DNA from: Albidovulum sediminicola
Lineage (GTDB): Bacteria; Pseudomonadota; Alphaproteobacteria; Rhodobacterales; Rhodobacteraceae
Direction: 5' to 3'
DNA: 64,000 bases
Assembly (NCBI RefSeq): GCF_025751575.1
Contig: NZ_JAOWLA010000003.1
Coordinates: forward strand, 1 to 64,000
The position numbers were made by a program, and so were the translations under genes. This document shows, one piece after another, positions 1-7,268 of this stretch (within the stretch, counting starts at the first letter, position 1; each line of letters begins with the position of its first letter). The notes below the pieces were generated by a model. It was not told where the DNA came from, ran no database searches, and was given only the letters and a program-made list of their open reading frames with translations.

Positions 1-64
1 CGCCTGCCTCATGCTCGGCCAGAATGCCGATGATCTGCTCGTCGCTGTATCTCGTTCGCTTCAT
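1..64 (-). CDS. IS3-family transposase OrfA, N-terminal fragment (runs off window)
   Basis: The minus strand from an ATG at 64-62 reads MKRTRYSDEQIIGILAEHEA, which is the typical opening of the helix-turn-helix OrfA of IS407-like IS3 elements. OrfA binds the element's ends and normally fuses to OrfB by programmed frameshifting. Only about 21 codons are inside the window, so whether the transposase is intact is unknown. The start follows a GAAGGGACGG stretch that could serve as ribosome binding site. Confidence 0.8.
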   Translation of the reverse strand, partial: MKRTRYSDEQIIGILAEHEAG

Positions 65-127
65 CGTCCGTCCCTTCGTTGGGTCGGACTCTAATCGCAG
101 GTGGAGGAAAAATCCCGTGGCAGGTCA
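1..127 (-). mobile_element. End of an IS3-family insertion sequence (IS407-like)
   Basis: The sequence read on the minus strand from position 127 begins TGACCTGCCACGGG, followed by an A/T-rich and C-rich terminal stretch. This resembles the terminal inverted repeat of IS407-group IS3 elements. It leads into a short leader and the start of a transposase OrfA. Only this end lies in the window, so the other end, the OrfB DDE transposase and the target duplication cannot be seen. The element directly abuts a truncated coding remnant at 128. Confidence 0.75.
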
Positions 128-234
128 CCAGCGCCAGGGCCCGCCACGACGATCCCGTCTACAAGCAGGCCCGCGATGAGGCGTGGAAGGCCTCCCGGCG
201 CGAGTTTCTGATCATCGAGGGCACCTTAGCCTGA
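128..234 (+). pseudogene. C-terminal remnant of an unidentified gene cut by the IS
   Basis: An open frame with no start enters from the IS boundary and ends at a TGA at 232-234. It reads roughly SARARHDDPVYKQARDEAW and then KASRREFLIIEGTLA. The charged composition and good codon use suggest a real protein tail rather than chance. I do not recognise the family. Its position directly against the terminal repeat suggests that IS insertion truncated it, with the 5' part expected beyond the element to the left. Confidence 0.45.
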
Positions 235-287
235 GCGCTCCAAACGGGCTTGGAAACAGCAGGACGCCCCGGCCGGGATACCCGCCG

Positions 288-1103
288 TCACCCCTTGCCG
301 CCGGAAAAATCGGGAAGGCTGACGATCCGGACGCCGGCCGCGATCATCGCGTCGCGGCCCCGTTCGGTCAGGTCCGAGATGAAGGCGAACTGATCGCGGA
401 TCTCAAACGGATAGGCGCGCAGGCGCACCCGCGTGCCCTGCGTTTCGTTGTTCATGACCACGGCCACCGGCCGATCCCAGTCGAGATAGGGGCTGGTGAG
501 GGCCACATCCGTCAGCAGCCCGGTGATCCCCGTGGCGGGTCTGGCCGGGTCAATCAGGAACTCTGCCACACACATCAGGGTGTTTTCCCCGTTGTTGGCG
601 TTGATGATGTTCTCGCTCCAGATGCGCGAATGCGGGATGGTGATCACGTCGTCATCCGCCGTTCGCAGTTTCAGCGCGCGCGATCCCAGTTCGATCACCT
701 CGCCATAGTCCGGCCCGATCCGCACCCAGTCGCCGGAGCGATAGGGCTTTTCGAACACCGCGACGAGGCCGGCAAAGGCACTGGTGGCGAAGTCCTTGAG
801 CGCGAACCCCAGCGCCACGCCGAGCGCGCTGAGGACCAGCACGAAGTTTTCGACCGTGATGTTGAACAAGAGCGGGACGATCAGCGTTAGGGCCGCGATC
901 ATCAGCACAAGCCGCGACAGCGGGACCGCGTTCAGCACCATGATCCGAAGCTTGGCGGGCAAAAGCTCCGCCAGTCGCGGAAGGACGAACTGCACCGCCT
1001 TGTAGATCAGAAAGAACAGCAGCCCGATGCCGGCCGCCTGCAAGACGCTCCATGTCCCGAAGTCGTTCAGGAGGGTCTTGATCTGTTCGGCGCGCCCTTC
1101 CAT
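288..1103 (-). CDS. MscS-family small-conductance mechanosensitive channel
   Basis: This 271-residue inner-membrane protein would release solutes on hypo-osmotic shock. Hydrophobic segments lie near residues 20-38, 60-80 and 85-108. The last is the Gly/Ala-rich pore helix (LGVALGFALKDFATSAFAG), directly followed by the beta domain (PYRSGDWVRIG, then the PHSRIWSENIIN stretch) typical of MscS. The C-terminal part is the mixed alpha/beta vestibule domain. The ATG is three bases after the stop of the upstream gene (1107-2186), so the two are almost certainly co-transcribed and perhaps translationally coupled. The length matches compact MscS proteins with three membrane helices. The family call is secure; ion preference cannot be deduced. 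Confidence 0.93.
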   Translation of the reverse strand: MEGRAEQIKTLLNDFGTWSVLQAAGIGLLFFLIYKAVQFVLPRLAELLPAKLRIMVLNAVPLSRLVLMIAALTLIVPLLFNITVENFVLVLSALGVALGFALKDFATSAFAGLVAVFEKPYRSGDWVRIGPDYGEVIELGSRALKLRTADDDVITIPHSRIWSENIINANNGENTLMCVAEFLIDPARPATGITGLLTDVALTSPYLDWDRPVAVVMNNETQGTRVRLRAYPFEIRDQFAFISDLTERGRDAMIAAGVRIVSLPDFSGGKG

Positions 1104-1106
1104 GAC

Positions 1107-2186
1107 CTACACCTCGCCCAGGGGAAATCCGGCCTCGCTCAGCACCCGCCGGATATGCGCCGCCATGCAGGGCACGATCCGGACCGCGCCGTCTTCGGCA
1201 AGCTGCAGATAGCCGAGCCCGGCGAGGGCGCGGACCAGGCCCGGCGGCACCGGGATGGGCAGGGCCGACCCGAGATCCTGGGGTGCCAGTTCGCCGTGGA
1301 TGAGAACCGCGTGCAACAGGAACCGGCTGACGCGCGCATGCTGGGGCGGCAGGCCGGGCCAGTCATACCGGGCCAGCCAGGTGGCCCCCGCATCGTCGGC
1401 ATCTTGCTGGCTGGACACCGACCGGTTGACCATCTGGAGCGCGGCCCAGGGACAGCCCCTGACCCCGGCGGCCAGATCGATCAGGTAATCATCCTCCAAT
1501 TCATTGCCCTTGATCTTCAGGATGTCGGCACCGGAACTGCGCGATCTGAACTGGCGCGACGCGTTCTCGATGCCCAGCAGGTCGGCAAGCGCCCGCCCGT
1601 CGAATGGCGGTATCACGCGCACATCGGTAACTTGAAGGCCAAGCGGGCTTACCCGCCGCAGGAAGCCCCATTGGACGGCGGAGCCGCAGAACAGCAGTTT
1701 GGTCTTCTGGCCCTCGATCTTGTCGCAGAACTGCCGCAGCCTTTTTAGCCCTTCGGGGTCACGGGCGCAGAGCGGATCGAGCGAGGGAAGGACCGCGAAG
1801 CGGCGGCGCCCGTCCGGCTTGCCATCGGCAAGGATGTCGTGGCCGCGGGCGGCCGCCCATCGCGCGAACAGGTCGTCGGGCGCGCTTTCCTGGTGCAGGC
1901 AGGCGCAAAACCGGTGGGGCGTTTCTTCTTCATCGATCCAGGCGGCGAAGGTCTTGTCCAGAAGGTCGAAGACATGGCTCTCAAGCCGCTCGAAGGTTTC
2001 GGGGCCAAGGATAGGGTCCCTGATCCGCTCCAGATCCTCGGGGACGAGCGCGCTGTCGCCCTGGTTCCCTTCGATGTGAAGCTTCTTGCGCAATCGCAGA
2101 TAGGCGTCCCGCACACGGTTCGTCGCGCGGGTTCGCGGCGGCGCAAAGTCCCGGATGGAAACGAGGGCGTCAGGCAAGTGCTGCAT
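1107..2186 (-). CDS. Conserved protein of unknown function, possible degenerate ATPase/winged-helix, paired with mscS
   Basis: The ATG at 2186 gives about 359 residues starting [15 protein letters not shown] longer GTG-started reading from 2288 exists but its extra 34 residues look non-coding. The middle contains [10 protein letters not shown] and, further on, [19 protein letters not shown], which resembles the Walker B/sensor-1 region and following helix of AAA or STAND ATPases. No Walker A GxxxxGK[ST] is present. The last 100 residues look like a winged helix ([19 protein letters not shown] onward). It lies three bases upstream of an MscS channel gene on the same strand, so a role linked to the channel is possible. 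I do not recognise a named family, and the ATPase-like reading is inference. Confidence 0.6.
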   Translation of the reverse strand: MQHLPDALVSIRDFAPPRTRATNRVRDAYLRLRKKLHIEGNQGDSALVPEDLERIRDPILGPETFERLESHVFDLLDKTFAAWIDEEETPHRFCACLHQESAPDDLFARWAAARGHDILADGKPDGRRRFAVLPSLDPLCARDPEGLKRLRQFCDKIEGQKTKLLFCGSAVQWGFLRRVSPLGLQVTDVRVIPPFDGRALADLLGIENASRQFRSRSSGADILKIKGNELEDDYLIDLAAGVRGCPWAALQMVNRSVSSQQDADDAGATWLARYDWPGLPPQHARVSRFLLHAVLIHGELAPQDLGSALPIPVPPGLVRALAGLGYLQLAEDGAVRIVPCMAAHIRRVLSEAGFPLGEV

Positions 2187-2301
2187 CGAAAACGGCGGCC
2201 TTCTGTTTCGCAGTAAGGTCCACTTTAGCCCGGCGTTCCCGGCGGCGGGAAATTTTGTTGCCGGATCCCGCTCGGCGCCCACCCGCACCGGGGCGGGTCA
2301 C

Positions 2302-2331
2302 TTGACACGCTCCACCCCGGCCTTTCAGAGT
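2302..2331 (+). promoter_or_regulatory. Possible sigma70-type promoter for the ECF42 sigma gene
   Basis: A perfect TTGACA lies at 2302-2307, and an 18-base spacer leads to a poor -10 candidate (CAGAGT, 2326-2331). It sits 45 bases before the chosen start of the sigma factor gene, in the divergent gap. The -10 match is weak, so this is only a candidate. Confidence 0.3.
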
Positions 2332-2376
2332 AGCATCCCCGAGGTGGCAACGTCGTCACAGCTTCTTGCGCGTGAG

Positions 2377-3621
2377 ATGATGAAACCGGCAGTGCATGAC
2401 GATCCTGTTCAGGAGGTCTATCGCCGCGACAGCCGCCGTGTCTTCGCGACCCTTGTGCGGCTGCTCGGCGATTTCGACCTGGCGGAGGAGGCGCTTCAGA
2501 ACGCCTTCGTCGCGGCGGCGGAGCGCTGGCCGCAGGAGGGGATACCCGCCAATCCGGTTTCCTGGCTCGTGTCCGCCGGGCGGTTCCGCGCGATCGATCA
2601 CCTCCGGCGCCAGCGTCGCGTCGCGCCCTGGAGCGCAGCCGCCGAAACGGCCGAGAGCCTGGTGGATCCCGCGCCGCTCCCCGAAGACCGCGAGGCCGTG
2701 GAGGACGACAGGCTTCGCCTGATCTTCACCTGCTGTCACCCGAGCCTGTCGGAGGAAGCGGCCGTCGCGATGACCCTGCGCGAGATCTGCGGGCTTTCGA
2801 CGGAGGCCGTGGCCAGCGCCTGCCTCATCGCGCCCACCACGCTCGCGCAACGGATCGTACGGGCCAAGGCCAAGATCCGTGACGCGCGCATCCCCTACGA
2901 GGTGCCCGATGCGGACGCGCTGCCCGGGCGTCTCGGGCGGGTGCTGCGCGTGGTCTACCTCGTCTTCAACGAGGGCTATTCAGCGGCGCAGGGTGCCGAT
3001 CTGCTGCGTCCCGAACTCTCGGCCGAAGCCATCCGCCTGGCGCGCCTTTTGCTGGCGCTTCTTCCCGCGCCAGAGGTGCGCGGCCTTCTGGCGCTGATGC
3101 TGCTTCAGGATTCCCGGCGAACGACCCGCACGACCCGCGAGGGCGATCTGATCCCGCTTGAGGAACAGGACCGCTCGCTTTGGGACAAGGCGGCCATCGC
3201 CGAGGGCAGCGCGCTCGTGAAAGACGCGCTGCTGTCGGGGGGCGCAGGCGCCTATGCGCTGCAAGCGGCGATCGCCGCCGTCCACGCCGCGGCGCCCGTG
3301 CCGGAGGCGACGGATTGGGCGGAGATCGTCGGTCTTTATGACCTGCTCATGCGTGTCCAGCCTTCGCCGGTCGTCGCGCTGAACCGGGCCGTGGCTGTCG
3401 GGATGCGCGACGGCCCGAATGCGGGCCTTCCGCTGGTGGAGGCACTGATCAGGGGCGGGCTCGACCGTTATCACCTTGCCCACGCCGCCAGGGCGGAGCT
3501 GTTGCGCCGCGCGGGCCGTGGGCCGGAGGCGCTATCGAGCTACGCGACGGCGCTGACGCTGACCCGGCAGGAGCCCGAGTGCCGTTTCCTGGAGCGGCGG
3601 CTGAGGGAACTCGGCGGCTGA
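2377..3621 (+). CDS. ECF-type RNA polymerase sigma factor, ECF42 group
   Basis: This 414-residue protein has a sigma-70 region 2 (about residues 10-75, including [12 protein letters not shown] and a DHLRRQRRV stretch) and a region 4 (about 110-165, starting at the hallmark [10 protein letters not shown]). A long C-terminal extension of about 240 residues includes [12 protein letters not shown] and TPR-like repeats, as in the ECF42 (SigJ-like) group, which has no classical anti-sigma gene. The ATG at 2377 (or 2380) matches the usual N-terminus; a frame open from 2155 is not needed. Downstream on the same strand lie a DGPF/YCII protein, an SRPBCC protein and two VOC proteins, the standard ECF42 neighbourhood. 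It probably directs transcription of these genes; the signal is unknown. Confidence 0.93.
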   Translation: MMKPAVHDDPVQEVYRRDSRRVFATLVRLLGDFDLAEEALQNAFVAAAERWPQEGIPANPVSWLVSAGRFRAIDHLRRQRRVAPWSAAAETAESLVDPAPLPEDREAVEDDRLRLIFTCCHPSLSEEAAVAMTLREICGLSTEAVASACLIAPTTLAQRIVRAKAKIRDARIPYEVPDADALPGRLGRVLRVVYLVFNEGYSAAQGADLLRPELSAEAIRLARLLLALLPAPEVRGLLALMLLQDSRRTTRTTREGDLIPLEEQDRSLWDKAAIAEGSALVKDALLSGGAGAYALQAAIAAVHAAAPVPEATDWAEIVGLYDLLMRVQPSPVVALNRAVAVGMRDGPNAGLPLVEALIRGGLDRYHLAHAARAELLRRAGRGPEALSSYATALTLTRQEPECRFLERRLRELGG

Positions 3622-3734
3622 GAAAAAATCTTCACGAGCCCTGTCGATTCCAGCATCCGCCGTTCGACCAATACCCGAGAACGCCAACAATGGGCCGAAC
3701 GCCGCGGGCCTTCCCGACCACAGGAGATGCGCCG

Positions 3735-4073
3735 ATGAAATATCTTTGCCTTGTCTATCTCGATCATGAACACTGGAGCGCCTGTCCCGATCCGGTCTGT
3801 GCCGACTACGCTGGGCAGCTGGCTGAGAGCGGCACGCTTGTCGCCGGTGAGGCGCTGCACCCGGTCGAGACCGCAACGACACTGCGCATCCGCAACGGGC
3901 AGATGCAGCTTTACGATGGCCCCTTCGCCGAGACGAAGGAACTGCTTGCCGGGTTCTACCTGATCGATGCCCGCGACCTGAACGAGGCGATCCGCATCGC
4001 GGGCGGGATCCCCCCGGCCAAATACGGCAGCATCGAAGTCCGCCCCGTCCGCCAGCTTCAACTTGAAAGCTGA
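3735..4073 (+). CDS. YCII/DGPF-domain protein
   Basis: This 112-residue protein (MKYLCLVYLDHEHW at the start) contains the signature DGPFAETKELLAGFYLIDA near residues 59-77, which names the DGPF group of the YCII-related family. These small dimeric ferredoxin-like proteins are almost always encoded beside ECF42 sigma factors, and their biochemical activity is not established. The start is fixed by an AGGAG ribosome binding site at 3722-3726. A 113-base gap separates it from the sigma gene and may contain its own sigma-dependent promoter. It is followed by an SRPBCC gene in the same direction. Confidence 0.93.
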   Translation: MKYLCLVYLDHEHWSACPDPVCADYAGQLAESGTLVAGEALHPVETATTLRIRNGQMQLYDGPFAETKELLAGFYLIDARDLNEAIRIAGGIPPAKYGSIEVRPVRQLQLES

Positions 4074-4100
4074 GCGTCGCCAAACACCGGAGATCTGACC

Positions 4101-4544
4101 ATGCCAAGCACCATCCGTCTTCACCGGGTCCTCGCGACCTCTCCCGAAAAGCTCTACCGCGCCTTCCTGGAGCCCGATGCGCTGGCCAAGTGGCTGCCGC
4201 CCGACGGTTTCACCTGCACGGTTCATGCGTTCGAAGGAAAGGTCGGCGGACGTTTTCGCATGAGCTTCAGGAATTTCACCACCGGCGGCAGCCATTCCTT
4301 CGGCGGCGAATACCTCGAACTGATCCCGAACGAGCGTATCGCCTACACCGACCGTTTCGATGACGCGAACCTTCCCGGAGAGATGCGCGTCACCGTGGCG
4401 CTGAGGGCGGTCTCGGTCGGAACCGATATCGAGATCACCCAGAGCGGCGTGCCGGACCTCATACCGGCCGAGGCCTGCTACCTTGGCTGGCAGCAATCGC
4501 TGGCCAACCTGGCGCGGCTGGTCGAACCCGACATCCCGCAGTGA
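4101..4544 (+). CDS. SRPBCC (AHSA1-like) ligand-binding protein
   Basis: This 147-residue protein has the START/Bet v1-like fold pattern of the AHSA1 (activator of Hsp90 ATPase homologue) family. The N-terminal strand leads into RVLATSPEKLYRAFLEPD and AKWLPPDGF, with VGGRFRMSF and a terminal helix GWQQSLANLARLVEP. The family binds hydrophobic ligands in a deep cavity, and no catalytic motif is visible. It starts 27 bases after the DGPF gene, preceded by CCGGAG. Its place in an ECF42 cluster suggests co-regulation with its neighbours; the ligand is unknown. Confidence 0.88.
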   Translation: MPSTIRLHRVLATSPEKLYRAFLEPDALAKWLPPDGFTCTVHAFEGKVGGRFRMSFRNFTTGGSHSFGGEYLELIPNERIAYTDRFDDANLPGEMRVTVALRAVSVGTDIEITQSGVPDLIPAEACYLGWQQSLANLARLVEPDIPQ

Positions 4545-4605
4545 TCGCACGGGCGCCCCTAGAATGACCGAACGATGAAAAATCCGTCACGACAGCGAAA
4601 GGAAC

Positions 4606-5034
4606 ATGGCGATGGAGCCGACCATCTACCTCTTCTTCAACGGCAACTGCCTGGAAGCGATGCAGTTCTATGCGGAAACGCTTGATGGCCAGATCACCGG
4701 CATTTTCCGCAACGGCGATGCGCCGGATCCGGAAAGCCGGATGCCCGGCGGCGACGACCTCATCATGAACATGAGCATGACCCTGGGCCGCGCGGCGATC
4801 ATGGCCTCCGATGCGCCGGGTGAGTGGTACAGCGCGCCGCAAGGCTTTCGCGTGTCTCTGGCCCCTTCCTCGCTTGAGGAGTTCGACCGCCTTTACGCCG
4901 CGCTCGCCAAGGCCGCGCAAAGCGTCGCGATGGAACCCGCCGAGACCTTCTGGGCCGAGCGTTTCGCGATGTTCACCGACCGCTTCGGGACGCCGTGGAT
5001 GCTGAACTTCGCAGGAAGGAAAATGCCGGTCTGA
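4606..5034 (+). CDS. VOC-family PhnB-like protein
   Basis: This 142-residue protein begins MAMEPTIYLFFNGNCLEAMQ. It has the two beta-alpha-beta-beta-beta modules of the vicinal oxygen chelate fold, with the PhnB-type ending FTDRFGTPWMLNF. Such proteins are often mislabelled 3-demethylubiquinone methyltransferase, and an actual enzymatic function is unproven. AAAGGAA precedes the ATG; a second ATG six bases on is also possible. It is the third accessory gene of the ECF42 cluster. Confidence 0.88.
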   Translation: MAMEPTIYLFFNGNCLEAMQFYAETLDGQITGIFRNGDAPDPESRMPGGDDLIMNMSMTLGRAAIMASDAPGEWYSAPQGFRVSLAPSSLEEFDRLYAALAKAAQSVAMEPAETFWAERFAMFTDRFGTPWMLNFAGRKMPV

Positions 5035-5092
5035 CGCGGGCCAAAGCCCCGTGCCGCCGCATCCCGCGACCGGAACAACGAAAGGAGACGCC

Positions 5093-5572
5093 ATGACCAT
5101 GCCCAGGAACAAGATCTGCCTGTGGTTCGAGAAGGACGCCGAGGCGGCCGCGCGGTTCTACGCGGAGACCTTCCCCGACAGCTTCGTCGGCGGGGTTTAC
5201 CGCGCGCCGAGCGACTTTCCTTCCGGCAAGGCGGGGGACGTCCTGACGGTGGAGTTCACGGTCATCGGCATTCCCTGCATGGGGCTGAATGGTGGCCCCG
5301 CCTTCCGGCAAAGCGAGGCCTTCTCCTTCCAGATCGTGACCGACGACCAGGCGGAAACCGATCGTTACTGGAACGCCATCGTCGGCAACGGTGGTACGGA
5401 GAGCGCCTGTGGCTGGTGCAAGGATCGCTGGGGGCTGTCCTGGCAGATCACGCCCCGCACACTGCTTGAGGCGCTGGCCGCAGGAGGGGCGGAGGCAAAG
5501 CGCGCCTTCGACGCGATGATGGAGATGGGAAAGATCGACGTCGCCGCGATCGAGGCCGCGCGCCGCGGCTGA
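5093..5572 (+). CDS. VOC-family PhnB-like protein (second copy in cluster)
   Basis: This 159-residue protein has CLWFEKDAEAAARFYAETFP at the N-terminus and the characteristic GWCKDRWGLSWQITP near residue 115, typical of the longer PhnB-like subgroup of the glyoxalase/VOC superfamily. A strong AAAGGAG ribosome binding site (5080-5086) chooses the ATG at 5093 over longer readings. It ends the rightward ECF42 cluster. It is only distantly similar to the preceding VOC gene, so the pair is not a recent duplication. Substrate unknown. Confidence 0.88.
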   Translation: MTMPRNKICLWFEKDAEAAARFYAETFPDSFVGGVYRAPSDFPSGKAGDVLTVEFTVIGIPCMGLNGGPAFRQSEAFSFQIVTDDQAETDRYWNAIVGNGGTESACGWCKDRWGLSWQITPRTLLEALAAGGAEAKRAFDAMMEMGKIDVAAIEAARRG

Positions 5573-5678
5573 ACTTGGAGGCTTCCAGTCTGCAAGGGAG
5601 GTTGGGGTTGCCATCCGGGCGGTCAATTCCCCCTGCGGGCGCCTTCGCACGGTCTTCGGCCCCGGCTGGCCTTAGGGG

Positions 5679-6446
5679 TCAGGTCCCCGCAAGCACCGCC
5701 TCGACCGCATCCGCGATCCCGTCGAGGACCGCCGTGGGGCGGGGCTCAGCCGCCCTCTCGTCGCCCGGACGGTACTTCCCGGAGCGAACGAGGATCGCCT
5801 GCCCCGCGCCGGCCCGAAGCGCCCCGGCGACATCGGCTTCGGCATCGTCGCCGATCATGGCCGTTTCGGCCAGGGCGCAGCCCATGCTGGCCGCGGCCGC
5901 ATCGAAGAACGCGGGGGCGGGCTTGCCGATCAAAAGCGCCTGCGCGCCGCTCGAATATTCCAGCGCTCGCACGAAGGCGCCGGCGTCCATGCTCAATGCG
6001 CCATCGTCGTCCAGGAACACCCGGTTTGCCGCCAGCGCCAGAAACGGCGCGCCCCTTGCGAGAAGCCGGAATGCCGCGTTCAGCACCTCGTAGTTGAAGA
6101 ATGGGCCCATGTCGCCCAGCACCACGGCCTTGGGCCGGTCAGCCGCGCAGCCGGCAAAATCCTCTGCGAGGTTCGGGTGGACGAGCAGATGCGGCGAGAG
6201 GTCCTTTTCCTTCAGCCAGGCACAGGCGGCTCGGGCGGGCGTGAAGAGATCGTCGCCACGGATATCGAGGCCAAGGTTTCGGAGCAGCCGCAGAATATCG
6301 CGCTTCGACCGCCGCGTGGTGTTGGTCAGGAAGCGATAGGGCATTTGCGCGGCATTCAGGCGGTCCAGTGCCTCAGCCGCGCCGGGCAGCAGCGTCTGGC
6401 CCGTGTAAACCACACCGGACAGGTCGATCAGAACAGCCTTTGCCAT
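5679..6446 (-). CDS. HAD-superfamily hydrolase, NagD/HDHD2-like (subfamily IIA)
   Basis: This 255-residue cytoplasmic phosphatase-like protein has motif I as LIDLSGVVYTG, in which the first Asp is present but the usual second Asp (DxD) is replaced by Ser. Motif II is RFLTNTTRRSK, and a C2-type cap precedes IGKPAPAFF (Lys motif) and MIGDDAEADVAGA (motif IV). The loss of the second Asp is known in some subfamily IIA members of the HDHD2/LHPP type. Likely substrates are small phosphorylated metabolites or phosphohistidine/lysine. It is followed on the same strand, upstream, by a crotonase-like gene 58 bases away. Confidence 0.85.
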   Translation of the reverse strand: MAKAVLIDLSGVVYTGQTLLPGAAEALDRLNAAQMPYRFLTNTTRRSKRDILRLLRNLGLDIRGDDLFTPARAACAWLKEKDLSPHLLVHPNLAEDFAGCAADRPKAVVLGDMGPFFNYEVLNAAFRLLARGAPFLALAANRVFLDDDGALSMDAGAFVRALEYSSGAQALLIGKPAPAFFDAAAASMGCALAETAMIGDDAEADVAGALRAGAGQAILVRSGKYRPGDERAAEPRPTAVLDGIADAVEAVLAGT

Positions 6447-6504
6447 GGCAAAACTGTGCAGGGACCGGGGGCGGGCGTCAATGCCCGGCCACCAAGGCGC
6501 TGCG

Positions 6505-7119
6505 TCAGCCGATCATGCCCTTGATCGCCGCGACGTGGTCCGCGGTGGCCCCCAGCGCATCGCTGGCGAGCGCGCCTGTCGTGGCCTCCAGATCCTCGGG
6601 CGCCGCGATACGGTCGACAAGCCCCCAGGCCAGGGCCTCCTCGGCGGTGGCCTTGAGGCCCGACATCAGGATCAGCTTCGCGCGCGCGGGACCGACCAGC
6701 CGGACCAGCCGCCCGGGGTCGGAGGGTTGTGGCAAGAAGCCGAGCTTCATGACCGGGTAGAAGAACTTCGCCGCCGGCACCGCGATCCGCAGGTCGCAGG
6801 CCAGCGCCATACCGAAGGCCCCGCCCGCCAGCGTGCCGTTCAGCGCCGCGATGGTCAGGCAGGGAAGACCGGCGATGGCACCCGAGAGCCGTTCCCAGAC
6901 CGGGCTGGTGGCAAGGCCCGCGCGCGCCTCGTCAAGGTCGGCGCCGGCGGAAAAGACCTTGCCCCGCCCGGTCAGCACCAGCGCCCGCGCGCCCTCCGCG
7001 CCCGCGCGCCCGACGATTGTGGCCAGATCCTCAAGCATCGCCCCGGTCAGGGAGTTGGCCTTGTCGGGCCGGTCGATCGTCACCGTCCACAGCCCGTCCG
7101 TGATGTTCAACTCGATCAT
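6505..7119 (-). CDS. Crotonase-fold (enoyl-CoA hydratase/isomerase-like) protein lacking catalytic glutamates
   Basis: This 204-residue protein has the crotonase core: GKVFSAGADLDEA (CoA/oxyanion loop), NGTLAGGAFGMALACDLRIA and FFYPVMKLGFLPQP. In true enoyl-CoA hydratases the last two segments carry the catalytic glutamates (GGGCE and PE). Here those positions are Gly and Val. It is also shorter than the usual 255-260 residues. It therefore keeps the CoA-binding fold but is unlikely to hydrate enoyl-CoA. The ATG at 7119 is preceded by AAGGGGACGGGCA; the longer upstream reading is Arg-rich and not protein-like. True activity unknown. Confidence 0.8.
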   Translation of the reverse strand: MIELNITDGLWTVTIDRPDKANSLTGAMLEDLATIVGRAGAEGARALVLTGRGKVFSAGADLDEARAGLATSPVWERLSGAIAGLPCLTIAALNGTLAGGAFGMALACDLRIAVPAAKFFYPVMKLGFLPQPSDPGRLVRLVGPARAKLILMSGLKATAEEALAWGLVDRIAAPEDLEATTGALASDALGATADHVAAIKGMIG

Positions 7120-7205
7120 TGCCCGTCCCCTTGCCTGTCCTCTTGCGCGTCCGGGCGCCTTCGTACCCGTCCGCCGCCAAATCTGTCCAGAGGCCGCGCG
7201 TGCTA

Positions 7206-7234
7206 TTGACCTTGCGCGCCCCCGACGGGATGCT
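7206..7234 (+). promoter_or_regulatory. Possible promoter of the DUF2125 gene
   Basis: TTGACC (7206-7211) is separated by exactly 17 bases from GATGCT (7229-7234), 35 bases before the ATG at 7269, in the divergent gap with the crotonase gene. The -35 matches 5/6 and the -10 only 3/6 of the sigma70 consensus. Confidence 0.3.
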
Positions 7235-7268
7235 GGCGCGAACGGATTCAGGCTCAAAGGATATTCTG

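Noticed and set aside
2155-2376. Extended N-terminus for the ECF42 sigma factor
   Set aside because: The added residues overlap the divergent gene and its promoter region, and family members begin about at the ATG at 2377.
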